A stretch of DNA of 64,000 bases from Lycium barbarum (GCF_019175385.1 NC_083337.1:43314938-43378937), one strand, 5' to 3'; shown: positions 12,343 through 25,600, counted from the first letter of the stretch. Notes: a model not told the origin generated them from the sequence alone. Program-made: numbers and translations.

Positions 12343-13326
12343 GTAGGTCTAGGCCAAGCCTTGACTGCCTCAATCTTCTGAGCATCTACTCGAATACCAT
12401 CAGCTCCAATAATATGGCCCAAGAATGCCACTGAAGTCAACCAGAACTCACATTTGGAAAACTTAGTATAAAGCTTCTGGTTTTGGAGAACCTTGAGTAC
12501 TGCTCGCAAATGCTCTACATGCTCATCCTCTGAACATGAATAAACTAGAATATCATCAATAAACACAATTACAAACATATCCAAGAATGGTTTGAATACT
12601 CTGTTCATCAGGTCCATAAATACTGCAGGGGCGTTAGTCAACCCGAACAACATCATTCTAAACTCATAATGCCCATATTGTGTCCTGAATGCTGTCTTCG
12701 GAATATCCTTCTCTTTGACTCGCACCTGATGATAACATGACCGCAAATCTATTTTTGAAAAGTATTTGGCACCCTGTAGTTGATCAAATAGATCATCAAT
12801 CCTAGGAATTGGATACCTGTTCTTTATCGTCACCTTATTCAACTACCTGTAATCTATACACATTCGCAACGATCCATCTCTCTTTCTTACAAACAATATT
12901 GGCGCTCCTCAAGGTGATATACTAGGCCTAATGAAGCCTTTTTCTAGCAAACCCCTCAGCTGTTCTTTCAATTCCTTTAATTCTACTGGTGCCATTATAT
13001 AAGGAGGAATAGATAACATTAATAGTGAACTCAATCTGACACTTTGGAGGAAGACCTGGAAGTTCACCTGGAAATACATCTAGGAATTCATTAGCCGCTA
13101 GAACTGACTGAAGAGTCAGTGATTCAGCTTTCACATCTTGCACCCTTACCAAATAATAAATATACCCTTTCTGGACCATCTTTCTTGCCTTGAGGTATGA
13201 AATAAACTTACCTCTTGGCGATGTTGTATTACCCTTCCATTCTATAATTGGCTTCCCTAGAAACTGAAAACAAACTATCTTCCTTCTACAATCAACATTA
13301 GCATAACCGAAAGCCAACCAATCCAT
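12343..13326 (-). pseudogene. Element A reverse transcriptase
   Basis: From 13326 it has the protease-RT linker ([29 protein letters not shown]) and then RT proper at 12842-12343: [49 protein letters not shown] and the catalytic [17 protein letters not shown] at 12843-12845 precedes LNKVTIKN. A frame break lies at about 12928-13020 within the N-terminal part. The frame then meets S3 at 12337. Counterpart in B: 46558-47585. Confidence 0.88.
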
Positions 13327-13790
13327 GCCATAATAACATCAAATTTAGTCATATCTGACTCTATCAGGTCTGCTATGATTTGGCGACTATAGATTACAAC
13401 TGGACAATTCTTATATACTCGCCTAGCTATCACATAGTCTCCTATGGGTGTACCTACCTCTAATGGTTTTATCGACTCAGGGTCTATTTCGAGTTTATTA
13501 GCAACAAAGGGGGATATATATGACAAGGTAGAACCTAGGTCAATCGATGCATAAACTTCATGGGAGAAAATCGATAATATACCTGTGACCACATTTGGAG
13601 ATGACTCATGATCCTGTCTACTAGCCAAAGCATATATGCGGTTCGAAGGACCTCTAGAGCTAGATGCTCCACTTCTACCTCTACCATGACCTGCTGGGGT
13701 CTGAGTACCTTGCCCTGCAGGGCGAATAGCTACTGAAGAAGAAGAACCAGCAATAGATCCAGTAGGCTGAATCGTACCCGAATCACCAAC
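13327..13790 (-). pseudogene. Element A protease (aspartic)
   Basis: Continues from the Gag zinc knuckle through a Gly/Ser/Arg-rich linker into a retropepsin: VVTGILSIFSHEVYASIDLG with LGST in place of the usual DSG-type triad, so the residue after Asp is Leu. Then FVANKLEIDPESIKPLEV and FDVIMAWIGW. It would cut the polyprotein. It matches the protease of B (46320-46600), where the triad reads DPGST. Confidence 0.8.
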
Positions 13791-13796
13791 AAAGGG

Positions 13797-14683
13797 ACAG
13801 TTTCTCATAATATGGCCTGGATAACCACAAGTATAGCAAACACCTGTCCCACTATGACATGGCCCAAAATGGGACTTACCACACTAAGAACATCGTGGAA
13901 CAGGCGTCCTCGACTGCATAGAACCCCCACTATACTGAGGACCTAGGGCCCTGAAGCTCTAACTAGGTCTTGAATGAGCTGGGCGATCAAATCTCCGACC
14001 CAAAATCTGTGGAGGTGCACTGGGAGCTGACTGAAGGGAATGTCCCGAATAGTACTACCTCTGGCCACTCTGAAATCCACCTGAAGGTCCTGCAGACCTT
14101 GCTCTCTTATGCAGTCCCCTATCATGCTGCTCACGGTCACGACCCTGTCTGCGCTCCTCCATCCCTTGGGCATATGCCTGCACACGAGCAATATCCATAC
14201 CTGGCTGGAGAGAGAGCACCATGCAATTATCAACCATCCATGGTTGCAACCCAGTAACATATCTATGCATATGGTCTGCCATAGTAGCAACCGCAAAAGG
14301 AGCATCCCTTGCCATAGAATCAAACAACAGAGTATATTCCCGAACACTCATGTTACCTTGTCGAAGATTAAAGAACCTATTAACCCTGGCTCTCCTTGCC
14401 TCTGGGGTAGAAAATGGTGAATAAAAGCCTCGGTAAATTCCTCCCAACCTGCCGGAGGAGCATCAGTACCTCTAGCTAACTCCCAAGACTAATACCAATT
14501 TGTAGCAACACCATACAACCTGTACGAGGCTAACTCGACATACTCAGTATCGGTGGCCTTCACTACCTCGGGCTCTGTCCTAGCTTTAGTAACTTTGGGT
14601 ACTTGACTCGCAGTATTACCCGTAGTAGAGATGGCTTTGCCCTTCTGGACAGCTATAGCTTTCTTCGACATAGTTGTAAGCAC
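13797..14683 (-). pseudogene. Element A Gag with zinc knuckle and internal deletion
   Basis: Start by comparison with B is the second Met (14671, MSKKAIAVQKGKA). The N-terminal part (14671-14489) jumps from TEPEVVKATD straight to VELASYRL; element B has more than 70 further codons there, including the SLNPSKFFGSKPDEDPQNF block, so the segment is deleted here. The middle (14447-14055) holds FFNLRQGNMSVREY and the MHRYVTGLQP segment. The end has an intact CX2CX4HX4C knuckle, CYTCGYPGHIMRNC (13797-13838). A TAG at 13884-13886 falls where B has CAG. Gag would form the cytoplasmic particle and bind RNA. Confidence 0.85.
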
Positions 14684-14858
14684 AATATAGGGTTAGCGGA
14701 GGAAAATCCTGATAACACAACTCTATCGCACGATCTAGGATCAAAAAGAAAGAAAACATCCTAAATGTCCTATAGCCTCCGATTTATAAATGTGGTGCAC
14801 AACAAATCTATAAGCATGACTCTACTAGACACGGTCTGTAGACAACCCTAGGACAGAA

Positions 14859-14870
14859 CTGCTCTGATAC
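14859..14870 (-). other. Primer-binding site of element A (iMet tRNA type)
   Basis: Minus strand CGGTATCAGAGC, a few bases after the LTR end, differs by one base from TGGTATCAGAGC, the complement of the plant initiator-Met tRNA 3' end. Confidence 0.8.
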
Positions 14871-16489
14871 CGCTTCTGTCACGACCCAAACTGATGGACC
14901 ATGACAAGTGCCCGAGTTGTACCTGCTGGACACCAACTTACCAACATGCTTGACATAAGTAGACTCAAAATGGACTCATGATAAGAATATCTGTAAAACA
15001 TGTTTTCGTCTCATAAAAATCATTATATCGAAAATAAGTATATTCAAAAGAGTCATAGTCATATACTGTTAGACCTCGAAAAATTTCATGTCATCGTGTA
15101 GTGAATAGACTAACGTAGGGTGAGACGAATGTGATGTCCCTACAAGTAAGAAGGGGTACTTAACGATTCTAATTAAGATTCCAAAGTCGTTTGAGGCAAG
15201 AGGAGGAAGTCGTGTTTCAAAAAGGTTGGGAAGTACTGAGCTAATGTTGATTAAATAATGTTTTGAGGAAAAGCTATAACACTCCTTAGGTTGTTAATGA
15301 AGTGTTAAACAAGTGCTAAGAAGGTTCCATAAGGATTAGAGATCAAACGAAACGTCGGAAATAATTTCAAAAAGGTGGAGTTATATGACCACTTGTACGG
15401 TCTGTATAACTTCAAGACCTCTAGAAGGTTCCACATATTTCACCAACATAAATTCAAGGTAAATCAAGGATCAAATACCAAAACTAGTAGAATCAAGTGC
15501 AAGAATGCTAGTTAGGGTTGATGGAAGCAAGAAATCTCTTTGAATTTGAAGTTAGGGTTTTCTCCAAGTGACGTATTTCCATCCATAACTCATTCCTACA
15601 CAATCAAAGGTGAGTTTTATGATCATTTCATATTATTTAGAATATTTAATGGTTGAAAGACTTAGATTATGGAAGAAGGTAGAATATGGAGCTCAATTGT
15701 GAAATAATGGTATTGGAGCTCAATGGTTAAATAACGGTATTATTGAATAGTAGTTTGACATGAGCCATAATTCTTGAGATGTTATGAGTATAATCTTGCT
15801 AGAAATGATATTAAGAATATTGGAGAAGCATTATACGAGAATGAATGTGGTGTTGTATTATGGCCATGGTTATGGATGACCTTGAGAGGAAATTTGGAGA
15901 ATTGGATAATGTCGAACTTGTCGAAGTTATTGATTATGATATTATGAATGTTGTTATTGATGTTTGGGATTTGCTATATTATATGGAGAAAGTTTTAAAA
16001 ACAAAGGAAGTGCTGCCTAATTTCTATTAGCCTTTAGTCGCTTTAGCTTAAGCTTAAATATGTTATCGATTATCTAATCTTAGCACAAATTCCCTTGAAT
16101 GTAGAATTACGAACTTGGAAGGAAGCGTTCAATCGGCAAGTTAGAAAGGCGAAAAGTTATGTGAGGCTAGTCCCCTTTTTTTCTAAGGCATGACTCCTAT
16201 AGTATGACTTCCTTTAATTTTCCATGATTTTTCTTATATTCCGGAAACTATGAGTCTATGCTTATTAAGAGCTTCTCATGAAATAAAGATAAGAGATGTG
16301 TTGGGAATATGACAATGATGACGAGGAGTCTAAGTCTAGAGATACCAAAGTTTATGGTATGATAATTCTTATGAAGATAATGATTCCATGATGTTATTCA
16401 TTATTCCTAGACTCACCTTATAATGCTAGTTCCTTCAAGGTGAGGCATGATGATCATGACTACTCCATAATGGAATCCGGGGCTCTCGA

Positions 16490-16499
16490 CCTTACGTCA
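16490..16499 (-). promoter_or_regulatory. as-1-like TGACGTAAGG in S4
   Basis: CCTTACGTCA on the plus strand at the same relative place as in S1 and S7. Confidence 0.4.
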
Positions 16500-16959
16500 C
16501 CCTGATAAAGTTATAGCTTGTCCTTGGGTTCTTATGCATGCATTGTGATAAGTATATGATGATGATATTACACCGTGCCTATATGTTTGGGCAGACACCA
16601 CTAGTGGGCGGCGTGAGATGGTTACCCCGGACGCGGGAGGCCTGGACGCGGGCTAATGGTGTGTCACGACCCGACTAGGGGCCGTGACGAGTACCCGGTA
16701 CTTGTACCGAGCACCCCTTATCTTGTCTCATATCCTTATTACTAAGTGGGTCGTATGACCTATACCATTTTTTTTTTTTTGTTACTTAACATTAACAATA
16801 GTAGCATAGTTATGAACCTAGGCGAACAACCTTTACTAACATATTATACATCGACTAGGACTTCTAAAAGTACAAAACATTTAACTGTACACATCTGTCT
16901 ACGAGCCTCTAGACATAATACACATATACACAAGAAGGGCCGAGCACTGTCACGCCCGA

Positions 16960-16981
16960 ATATATATATATATATATATAC
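16960..16981. repeat. (AT)n microsatellite
   Basis: About ten TA units inside S5. Confidence 0.85.
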
Positions 16982-17080
16982 ACAAAATAGTACCAATAAA
17001 CAGTGGCTCCGGAATGACTGGAGCACTCTCTGTGAACCGCTGGTGAAGCTTCTAAGAACCGGACCCGTCTACCTGCTTAC

Positions 17081-17154
17081 CTGCGCGGCATGAAACGCAG
17101 CGTCCACAAGAAGGGACGTCAGTACGAATAGTGTACCGAGTATGTAAGGCATGA
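17081..17154 (-). other. Conserved LTR hairpin/acceptor module (S5)
   Basis: Minus strand: CTGAC, perfect stem CGTCC/GGACG (plus 17101-17105 and 17114-17118), then TTTCATGCCGCGCAG|GT. The donor-like site at 18299 gives a 1219-bp interval. Confidence 0.7.
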
Positions 17155-17550
17155 AAATAGTAAAGAGAGGAATATAAATTGCAACCAGTACATAATGAAA
17201 TCATAGGACATATAGAGCGATAATAGAGTAACCTGTACATGTATGTGCCACCCAGGGCAGATGCCATGCATGCTAAGCTGTCTTTAAAAAAAAACATTTC
17301 GTGTTCATATATGAAAATAAAACATAATATATATTGTCGAGGCGTCGGCAGCCGATCCATTTAACCATGAATGTGTGTAAATATCCCGCGTCCGGGATGA
17401 TATCAAGTCAAATACGGCTACATGTACCGTGTGTAACCCCGCGTCTATAGTGCTCTGCCCTGCTCCCTTCTTCCCCGTGTACATATACATATATACATAT
17501 ATACCATAGCATGCAAGCGAGCCCAAAAAGAAGCTATAACGTTATCGGAG

Positions 17551-17560
17551 TGACGTAAGG
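17551..17560 (+). promoter_or_regulatory. as-1-like TGACGTAAGG in S5
   Basis: TGACGTAAGG lies between ATCGGAG and CTCCGAT, a perfect 7-bp inverted repeat. The same arrangement, reverse-complemented, is in S7. Confidence 0.5.
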
Positions 17561-19920
17561 TCGGTAGCCTCCGATTACATTATGAAATCGTCATGGTCGT
17601 CAGGTCTCACCTTGAGGGAACAACAATTATAAGGCGAGACTATCCATAAAGGATAACATCATGAGAGAACATAGAACAGGATCATAAGGTATCGTTTCAT
17701 GTACTTTGGAATCTTTAATCATGGAATCATCATTGTCGTATTCATCATATGAACATTTCCTTCCCTGACATCATCCATGTCATTGTAGAACATACTCATC
17801 GTAATTGACAAAAAAACTTACTTTGCCACAGACTTTGTTTTGGGAAAATGCGGGCGTTTGGAAAACTTTTTGAGCTATTGGGGAGAAGATCATACCTTAG
17901 GGTCAATAGATTAGTTAAACAACTATTGTTTAGTAGTCAGAATAGTAATCTAAAAGTTCCCCTTGATTATAGTACGGAAATAAGCTAAATGGAACAATAG
18001 GAGGGAATTTGGGAATAGTGGGCCCACCTCGGGTCAACCGGGGTGGCGTATCCAAATTGCATATAATAAGGTTCATGGAGTCACTTATGAAGGTTTTATC
18101 AAAATCCGGTTTCATTTGGCAAGTTATAGAAGTAGGGGCCATTGTTTCAACAAGATATTAAAAATTTAGGTCAATTCTATTGAATGAAAAAGGGTTAATT
18201 TCAATCTCGGGTTTCTAGGAATAGGATCATCCCCGAAGTTTGTATTCAACCCTATTATGTCTAAGGCATGCCGAAGAAGGAAAGTGAGACCTTACATACC
18301 TCTTTCCGCTCCTTTGGCTATCCCGAATTCAACTCGCAAATCCGCCAAAATCTACAAATTGGTCAAGTTTACCAAACATGATTAGTGCCTTTAGAATTGA
18401 ATTCTTAAATGATACCTGGCTACCGAAATTTTGGCAGCACTACCCCTGTAAACTACTCCATCCCACCAAGTTCAACTTGGCCAATTTCAATCAACAACAA
18501 TCCAGGAATTCGACCCGGCCAAACTAACAACACAATATCAACGACCATACTAAAAATTTCCATATTCATTCCAAGTTACATTGTAACAACTCAATCAATA
18601 TACTACTTCCTCCAAAACCTTCCAACTCCAATAAGAACATTAACAACATTATAATTCATATACCAACAACACCACACTAACAACATTACCTTCCATACAT
18701 TCAAGAACATTATTTTCAATTTACATAATCTCTAAAGCAAGTCTCCAACTACCATGATTTCTCTAAGATCATTAAGCTTTTCATTAGCAATCTAGAATCC
18801 ACAATCAACACAATTTCACTCCTTAACCATTAAATCGTTATTTTACATCATGGAACTTACCATAACAACAATTACAATACTAAGTAAAATTAATTCACCC
18901 CACCTTTCCATAACCCACACCATTCGGCCAACACACCCCATATACATATTTTCATGAATTTTCATATTTTCTACACTTTACAACAATAACCAACACACAA
19001 CATAACACAACACAACACACAACACACACACACGGCTTGACTATGCAAGTCACAGCCACACACATACACACTTCCATCACATAAATTTCATCCATTTTCA
19101 TACACCACCACATACTTACGCATCCACAACACATAAGAAAAAGTTCAAACCTCACCTTTTTACTTTGAACCTTCACTTGGATTACTATTGAAGACTTGTC
19201 AAGCTTTGTATTTTTCTTGCTCCAAAGAACTCTTCACTATGTTAAGAACCCTTCAAGGAATTGTTTAGCTAGAAGAGGTAGATTTTTTTATGAAAAATTC
19301 CCAAAGTTCTTGTTGCTCTTGTTATGGCCGAAATGGCCTTTGAAGTGTTTCTCCCTCTCTCTTATTCTTCAAGACTCTTGAAATTTCTAGAGAATTATGA
19401 CAAATAAAGATGACTTAGTCATCTTTTAAATTTGTTCATTAAAGCCCCATGTGGGCTTAAGCCCACTACTAGGTGGATGGCCAAACATGGCCCAATTAGC
19501 CAAGCCCATTTTTTTTGTGTTTTGCACTTCATGAAAATTTATTTTTTTCCAAATTCAAAATTTACCCTTCGTCTTCCTCCGTATATCCACGAGTCATATT
19601 GCAAATTTCCCTTTATGCCCTTGACCTTCCTCATTATTTCCACTTCTAAATTTTTCATAAGCAACTCATATGCCAAACAAAATAAAATATGGCCTTGCTT
19701 GTTGTCTTCCCGCAATTGTCTTGAATTATCCGATTGCACAAAATGCGGGATATAACATAGTGATCACACCGTACCTATATGGTCGGGCAGCTTATACATA
19801 CATACTTGATATGATGTTTATGATATAAGTTAGCATGCATTATTCCGTCTTAAGTGACATTCAGTTACAAGTTGTTTCCTTACTTGATGTTCCGTTATCT
19901 ATTCGATATGTTATTATTGT

Positions 19921-19993
19921 TCATGCCTTACATACTCAGTACAATGTTCATACTGACGTCCTTTCTCTTTGGACATTCTGTTCATGCCCACAG
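19921..19993 (+). other. Conserved LTR hairpin/acceptor module (S4)
   Basis: CTGAC followed by stem GTCC (19958-19961) and GGAC (19971-19974), then TTCATGCCCACAG|GT. Confidence 0.6.
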
Positions 19994-20668
19994 GTAGATA
20001 GGGAGGTGGCCCAGATTCCTAAGAGCCACTCAGCAGATTTACAGGAGCACTCCATTATTCCAGAGGTGCCAGTTATTGATGTATTCTTTTGTGTACAGCT
20101 ATGGGCATGACGGGGTCCTGTCCCGTCCTTATGTCTCAGTACTCTAGTAGTGGCTCGTGGATACGGATGCGTGGGTAGTAGTTATCGCATGGATACATCA
20201 GTATATATATTCTTGTATATCATTTTTATAGCCGAGAGGGCTTATATATATTTATGTATTGCCTTAGAGATTGTATATGTTCAGGTTTGGTACGATGATT
20301 AGCATAACGAGTGGTGCTCGGTAGTCAGCTCTGGGTACCCGTCATGGCCCCTTAGTCAGGTTGTGACATATACTGCTTAGAATAAGTACGCAAGCCGATA
20401 AGGCTGCCAAAGATTTACAAAGTATTTCAGAAACCATGCTGACTCAGCTAGCTGACATATATACAACCCACGAATATCTACAGACCTCTAAAGAGTATAA
20501 CTATATCATAAGATGTGACAGGGCCCCGCTGTACCCCTGAATATGAAAATCAATATCCAAAAGATCAAGTACCAAAATGAACTCGGTAGCTCCAGAACAA
20601 TGGAGCACTCCAACTCAGGCTGAAAAAGAGATCCTAAGATGGAGGGTCACCAATTTGTCTACCCGTGC

Positions 20669-20742
20669 CTGCAGGCATGAAACACAGTCCCTCGAGAAAA
20701 TAGGGGAGTCAGTACGAATAATGAACTGGTATGCAAGGCATG
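20669..20742 (-). other. Conserved LTR hairpin/acceptor module (element A 5' LTR)
   Basis: Minus strand: CTGAC, stem TCCC/GGGA (plus 20688-20691 and 20704-20707), then TTTCATGCCTGCAG|GC. The donor-like AAG|GTAAGAA at 21683 gives a 1015-bp interval. Confidence 0.55.
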
Positions 20743-21463
20743 AACAACAATAAATAAGTCATAAGGAGGTAAGCTGAAACAAGAAACTCAACCTGTACTA
20801 TGAATAGCCCCAAGGCAAGAATCATTCATGCTTTCATATAAAATGACTTATCAATCCATAAGTACCCATAGGCCTTTATCGCCATCATATTTATATAACG
20901 TACCCAGCCCTAGTGGGACTCGGTGTGTATAACATACCCGGCCTGTATCAGGACTCGGTGTGAATAGCCAACTAATGGGTTCTCATATATATGAATGCAT
21001 ATGAGACTCATAGAATCATTATGGAACCTTTTGATGAGATGTAAGGACATAAAGGTTTCCAGTGTTGTTATGAAGCAGTAATGCTCAATAAGTAAGGCTG
21101 TCGGAATCATAGACATGAACGATATATGACAAGGTAGCATTTGGGGTCAAGGTATAATTCCCCTAATGTGTCTAAGAGTGAAAGTCACTTTTGGAGTTTA
21201 TATGTTTGTCGTTCGTTCGTATCGTAAAGAATTATGCCAAAAAAAGAAAAGGGAATAGCCTTAACATAACTGGAAGTCTTCCTAAACGTCTAACGTCTAC
21301 TTCTCTAGCTCGTAAGTCTACAATTAAGATAGCATATCCCACAATTAGATCATTTACATCACTTACTATCCAATCCAGTTACGAATGAAACTTAACGAAA
21401 TTCATGCAGAATTTTCCCTGTAATTCTTACTCCAAAACAGTCCATAATATACACAACATCATT

Positions 21464-21496
<33 letters not shown>

Positions 21497-22661
21497 ATTC
21501 AGAAGCTATATTCCAAAAATTCCATCCACGACAACTCAAGAATACACTCCAAATTAGTTCACACGATAATAAACAACAACAATAACTTATACGATTTCCC
21601 GCCATTAATCCGGTTGTTCTCATCTCACAATTTAGCTATGGCCTGGATGAAATTAAATATATCTAGGAGAGGAGGGTTCTTACCTTATATGCCAAGAACT
21701 ACTCCTTCCACCTTACGTCATTTCGAAGAAAGTATGGATTTAACAATGTGACATAAATACAAATAATGAGATTGCAGTAGTGAGCAATAATATTGTTCTT
21801 GAGAAAAATCTATACCTTGATTTCCTTAAAATGAACTCCCATAGCTACTAATCCAAGGGATGTTGTTGCCATTTCTGTTTGGAATCTCCAAATAAAAGGC
21901 TGCTATGTATACTTATAATCTTACGTTAGGGCTGTAGATATGTTTTTAAGAAATTTTTCTATCAATTGATGGGAGATCTACCGATATATATATTACCTTA
22001 CTAAAGGGTCGTGTGGGCCCACAAATATATGTATTATTCTTATCCCCAAATTGATCATCAATATCTACATAAGCATTAGTCACGTTTAACTCTAATTCCA
22101 TTGAACCACACGTGTCTTCCATGTTATTAACAACTAACTACTTGTCTTCCACAGACACTCTTAATTATTCACATGTTTCCCACTAACATTCTTAATTAAT
22201 CAATTACTCAAATAATTAATTTCTTGATCATGATTCACTTAAACATGCACCACTTTTAACACACTTCGTATACTCATTATCATAATCATGTGGTAGAACT
22301 CTAGTCCATAGCATCTTTATGCATACACAAAATATTATTTGCAATCATCGTCACCCTAATATTAAGTCTTAAATCATTTTAGGACCTCATCCATTTATAC
22401 TCTGATCTCTTTATTTGCATACTTGTGTATGACCAAAATTCTCCAGTGCCAGCTATTCGGACCATAGCCTAAAAGTACGAGTATAATATTGATAAAACTT
22501 ATACTCTCTGATTCGCTTAACCTCTAACCTTCACGACACTTACTTATCAATTGTTAACATAGCATAAATCCTTATAACCTAAAAAATAATCTTGTCCTTG
22601 AACTTATATCAATTAACTTACGAAAAATCCAACGTACAAAAGTACGGGATATAACAGCAAA

Positions 22662-25600
22662 CTCGCCCTCGCTAGGAGTATATCCTAAATTGAAGCGGTA
22701 ATTTTCTTTCGGGACGGTATGGGTTCAGTTATTCCTTCAAGGAACCTTCTTAGTCCCTTTGCTGTTTCAAAACCATTTCTCTGCATTGTGGAAGCAATCA
22801 TTCTGTAGACTACCTACATGGGTCTGTCAACCTCCCTTTCTGAGCTGGTGGCACCGACGTATTCTACGACGTGGAAGTTTGGTCCGTGAGGACTTCCTTC
22901 GATTGCTGGTACAACGTTGTAAGGATGCTTCTGGACATCTTTCTCAGCTTCGACCATGATTTCCTAGCCTTGCCATTCGAATTTTAAAGTCTGGTGCAGA
23001 CTTGATGGCACCGCTCCGGCAGAGTCGATCCAGGGTCTTCCTAAGAGCATTTTGTAATTGGCAGTGATCGCCTTGACATGGAATTTACGGAAAAGGAGGC
23101 AAGCCTGACCGGGATCTACAAGTTGATCTCCCATAAAGAATCGCTTAGGGATCCGTCAAATCCCCTGACATTCGTCCCACTCTGGTACATTTTGCCTATG
23201 TCATATCCAAGCTGTGTTAGGATTGTTACGGGCCAAATGTTGAGGCCCGACCCATTATCTACAAGTACCCCTCCTACGTCCTTGTCACGGCATTCCAGGG
23301 TGATATAGAGGGCTCTGTTGTGGGATGTCCCTTCGACGAGCAACTCTTCCTTAGAGAAGCAGATTTTTTTTCCCTAATGATATGGGCTACTAACTCAACT
23401 AAATCCTCACTATTTGTACCCGCTGGTACAAGTGCGTCATGCAATGCTTTCATTAAAGTGTGCCTGTGTGAGGGTGAGCTAGCCAGCAATGACAACACCG
23501 AAATTTGCGCCTGCGTCTTCTTCAAGTGCTCGATAATGTAGTAATCTTTTGGCTGCATGCGCTGGCAGAATTTTCTGCCTCTCCTTTAGTTATCGCCCTT
23601 TTCTGAGTGTTTTCCTTCCTTGCGGCATTCTGGCCAATTCCCTAGGATTGTAGCATCTTCCTGAGCGAGTCAAGCCTTGGGTCATAGTTGTATACACAGT
23701 GATTGGCTCATTGGGTTCAAGTACAATCTGTTGTGCCACCTGGGCTATTACGGGTGCTGGAACCAAAATTTTAAACATGGTTATAGCCTTGGGAACTTCT
23801 AGACTAGGGATCAAGACTTTTAATTTTGGGTCGCTCTTGGAGTGTGAGGGAAGCCACTGTATGTTCAAAAGACTCAGTTATTTTGGGAGACAATGTTCCG
23901 CAGGCTTCCCAATCTTCATCTCTCTCTATCATGTGGACCATGCCATTTCCATGATTTGGCAGCGGGTTCATGTTTACAGTCGGAGCAGCAGTTTCCAGAA
24001 TGATTTCTATTTTGTCGATCAGATCCTGAATTTTTTGTTCCAGGTTTCTGCATCCTTCGTGTCATGCCTATTCCTTCCTGAATGTTAGGCGCAAGTCTGA
24101 TCGGCCCTGTAGAATTTCTTTCTGGGTTGTGCTGGCTTTGGTGGGACATTCTAAATTAACACCACAGTTAGTAGTCTCTCAAGGAGTCGAGCCCTTGGTT
24201 CGAGGAGCGTCGTGAATTCCCTTAAGGGTCTTTTCTCGAAAGCTGGATGAGGAGCATTATATGCTGGAAGTGGTGGTTGATTTTGGTAATTTCGGGTTGA
24301 TAGGCTTTTGGAGGGTTATTTTATGGTGGGCGATAGTGCTGTTGGGGTGGTGGTTGGTAAGTTTGTTGTGGTAGTGGTTGATAAGCAAGAGCGGACACTG
24401 GGCAGAGCCGTGTATACTAGTACAGTAGTGGTGAAGACTGGTTGTGCATAATACATGGTTGTTGGGCTATATAGAGGGGCAGAGTAATTTAGGAGGGGCA
24501 GAGTTTGGTGAGAAGATGGTGTTCCTTTTGGGTTTTGGCTCGGAATGTGGGATATTCTTGCCACGTCCTCTTGCTTTCTGCGGAAGACTCCTACAGCGGC
24601 CTGCCCAGATGCTTTGTTAAAGATACTGATGATCTCTCCAGATTTGAGACCATATTCCATGGCCTCCCCCATCGTTACCAACTCGAAGAGTGGCCTCCCG
24701 GCCATGGACAACATCCTATCATAGAAATTTCGCTCCTACGACCTAATGAATATGGAGACTAGCTCTCCCTCATACATCAGCTGCTGCACACGAACTGCTT
24801 CGGCCCTCTATATTCTGGCGAATTCTCTATAGATCCCCCATTGAATTTTTCTTGATCTTCTCGAGGTAGTAACGGCCAGGCACGGTCTCGATATTGAAAT
24901 GAAATATTTCCATGAAGGATTGCGCCAGGTCTTCCAAAAGGAGTCATTGGCGCATGTCTTGTGTGGTGAACCATATGGCAGCCTCACCGGCCAGGCTACG
25001 ACTGAATAGTCGCATGATTAAGGGTTCATTCTTCTTTACTTCGACTAACTGGTCACAGTATGAATGGAGGTGTGCCTTCGGGTTTCCTGTCCCGTTGACC
25101 ATTTTGAATTTTGGGATTTTGAACCTTTATGGTAGGTCCAAATCTAGGTGCATGAACTAGTCATCGTACCTAAGGCCCATGGCCTTTCTCAAGGACCTAT
25201 TGGACTTTTTCATGAATTCTTCCATCTTCCTCTCCATGTCTTTCTCCCGTGTGTCTTATTCAGCTCTCCGAGTCCTTTCCATTTTCTTGTAATGATCCAA
25301 CTCCTTGGGCCCTGGAGAGGATTCATTTGGGATGTTGGGAGTGAAGAAGGATACTTGGTGGATGGGATGGTTAAACAGGCTAGTGGTGGTTTTCCCAACC
25401 GGTGGGGCCATTGCGTGTACATGGCTTGCCCGATTGAAGAATACCGACCGAAGGACTTAATACGAGGGGACTGAGTGGGTGGTTCTTGGAACTTGGGCGT
25501 TCTTAACTGGTGGTGGGGTATAGTAAGAGGGGCCATCATGGTTTAGATTGGTGGTGTTTAGTGTAGGGGGTATGGTTCAGGGTAGGTAGACTAGAATGTG

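Larger units (their letters stand above)
16662..19757 (-). mobile_element. Solo LTR S5 nested in S4
   Basis: Plus strand runs TGTCACGACCC (16662) to GGGATATAACA (19757), so it reads on the minus strand; 3096 bp. Flanks tggtg (16657-16661) and tagtg (19758-19762) are a target duplication with one mismatch. S4 continues on both sides. It contains no retrotransposon domain; the open frames inside are low-complexity noise. Donor-like AG|GTATGT at 18299, hairpin module at 17081-17154. Confidence 0.88.
15067..20368 (+). mobile_element. Solo LTR S4 inside the 5' LTR of element A
   Basis: Starts TGTTAGACCTCG at 15067 and ends AGGTTGTGACA at 20368. A perfect target duplication tatac is at 15062-15066 and 20369-20373. 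Without the nested S5 it is about 2201 bp, close to the 5' LTR of element B (2183 bp), with which it shares its opening (GTGAATAGACTAAC). The donor-like site is decayed (AAAG|TTATGT near 16155). Confidence 0.92.
1..22656 (-). mobile_element. Element A: nested, decayed Tekay/Del-type Ty3/gypsy chromovirus
   Basis: Minus-strand LTR retrotransposon. From right to left it has a 5' LTR (22656 to 14877, interrupted), an iMet-type primer site, gag, protease, RT, RNase H, integrase with a chromodomain-like tail, a purine tract at 1934-1948 and a 3' LTR that runs off the window at position 1. The domain order PR-RT-RH-IN and the LSYEE...TWE tail place it in the plant chromoviruses, Tekay/Del lineage by recall. 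Three solo LTRs interrupt it at 2776-8500, 10017-12337 and 15067-20368. It lies in a Tat/Ogre-like element, whose coding frame stops at 22657. The flanking 5 bases are gcaaa; the matching target copy is outside the window. Many stops and frameshifts show it is dead. Confidence 0.9.
14877..22656 (-). repeat. 5' LTR of element A, split by solo LTR S4
   Basis: Consists of 14877-15066 (TGTCACGACCC end, minus strand) and 20374-22656 (start TGTTATATCCCG at 22656), about 2473 bp. Solo LTR S4 lies between them, flanked by tatac on both sides. The 20858-22656 part pairs with 1-1933. On the minus strand it has a donor-like AAG|GTAAGAA at 21683 and the hairpin module at 20669-20742. Confidence 0.9.

Noticed and set aside
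19432..19755. 107-codon plus-strand frame at the end of S5
   Set aside because: Inside the LTR and antisense to LTR transcription; no family resemblance seen.
21404..21751. Asn-rich plus-strand open frame
   Set aside because: Arises from the (AAC)n run in the element A LTR; the paired LTR copy has a broken version.
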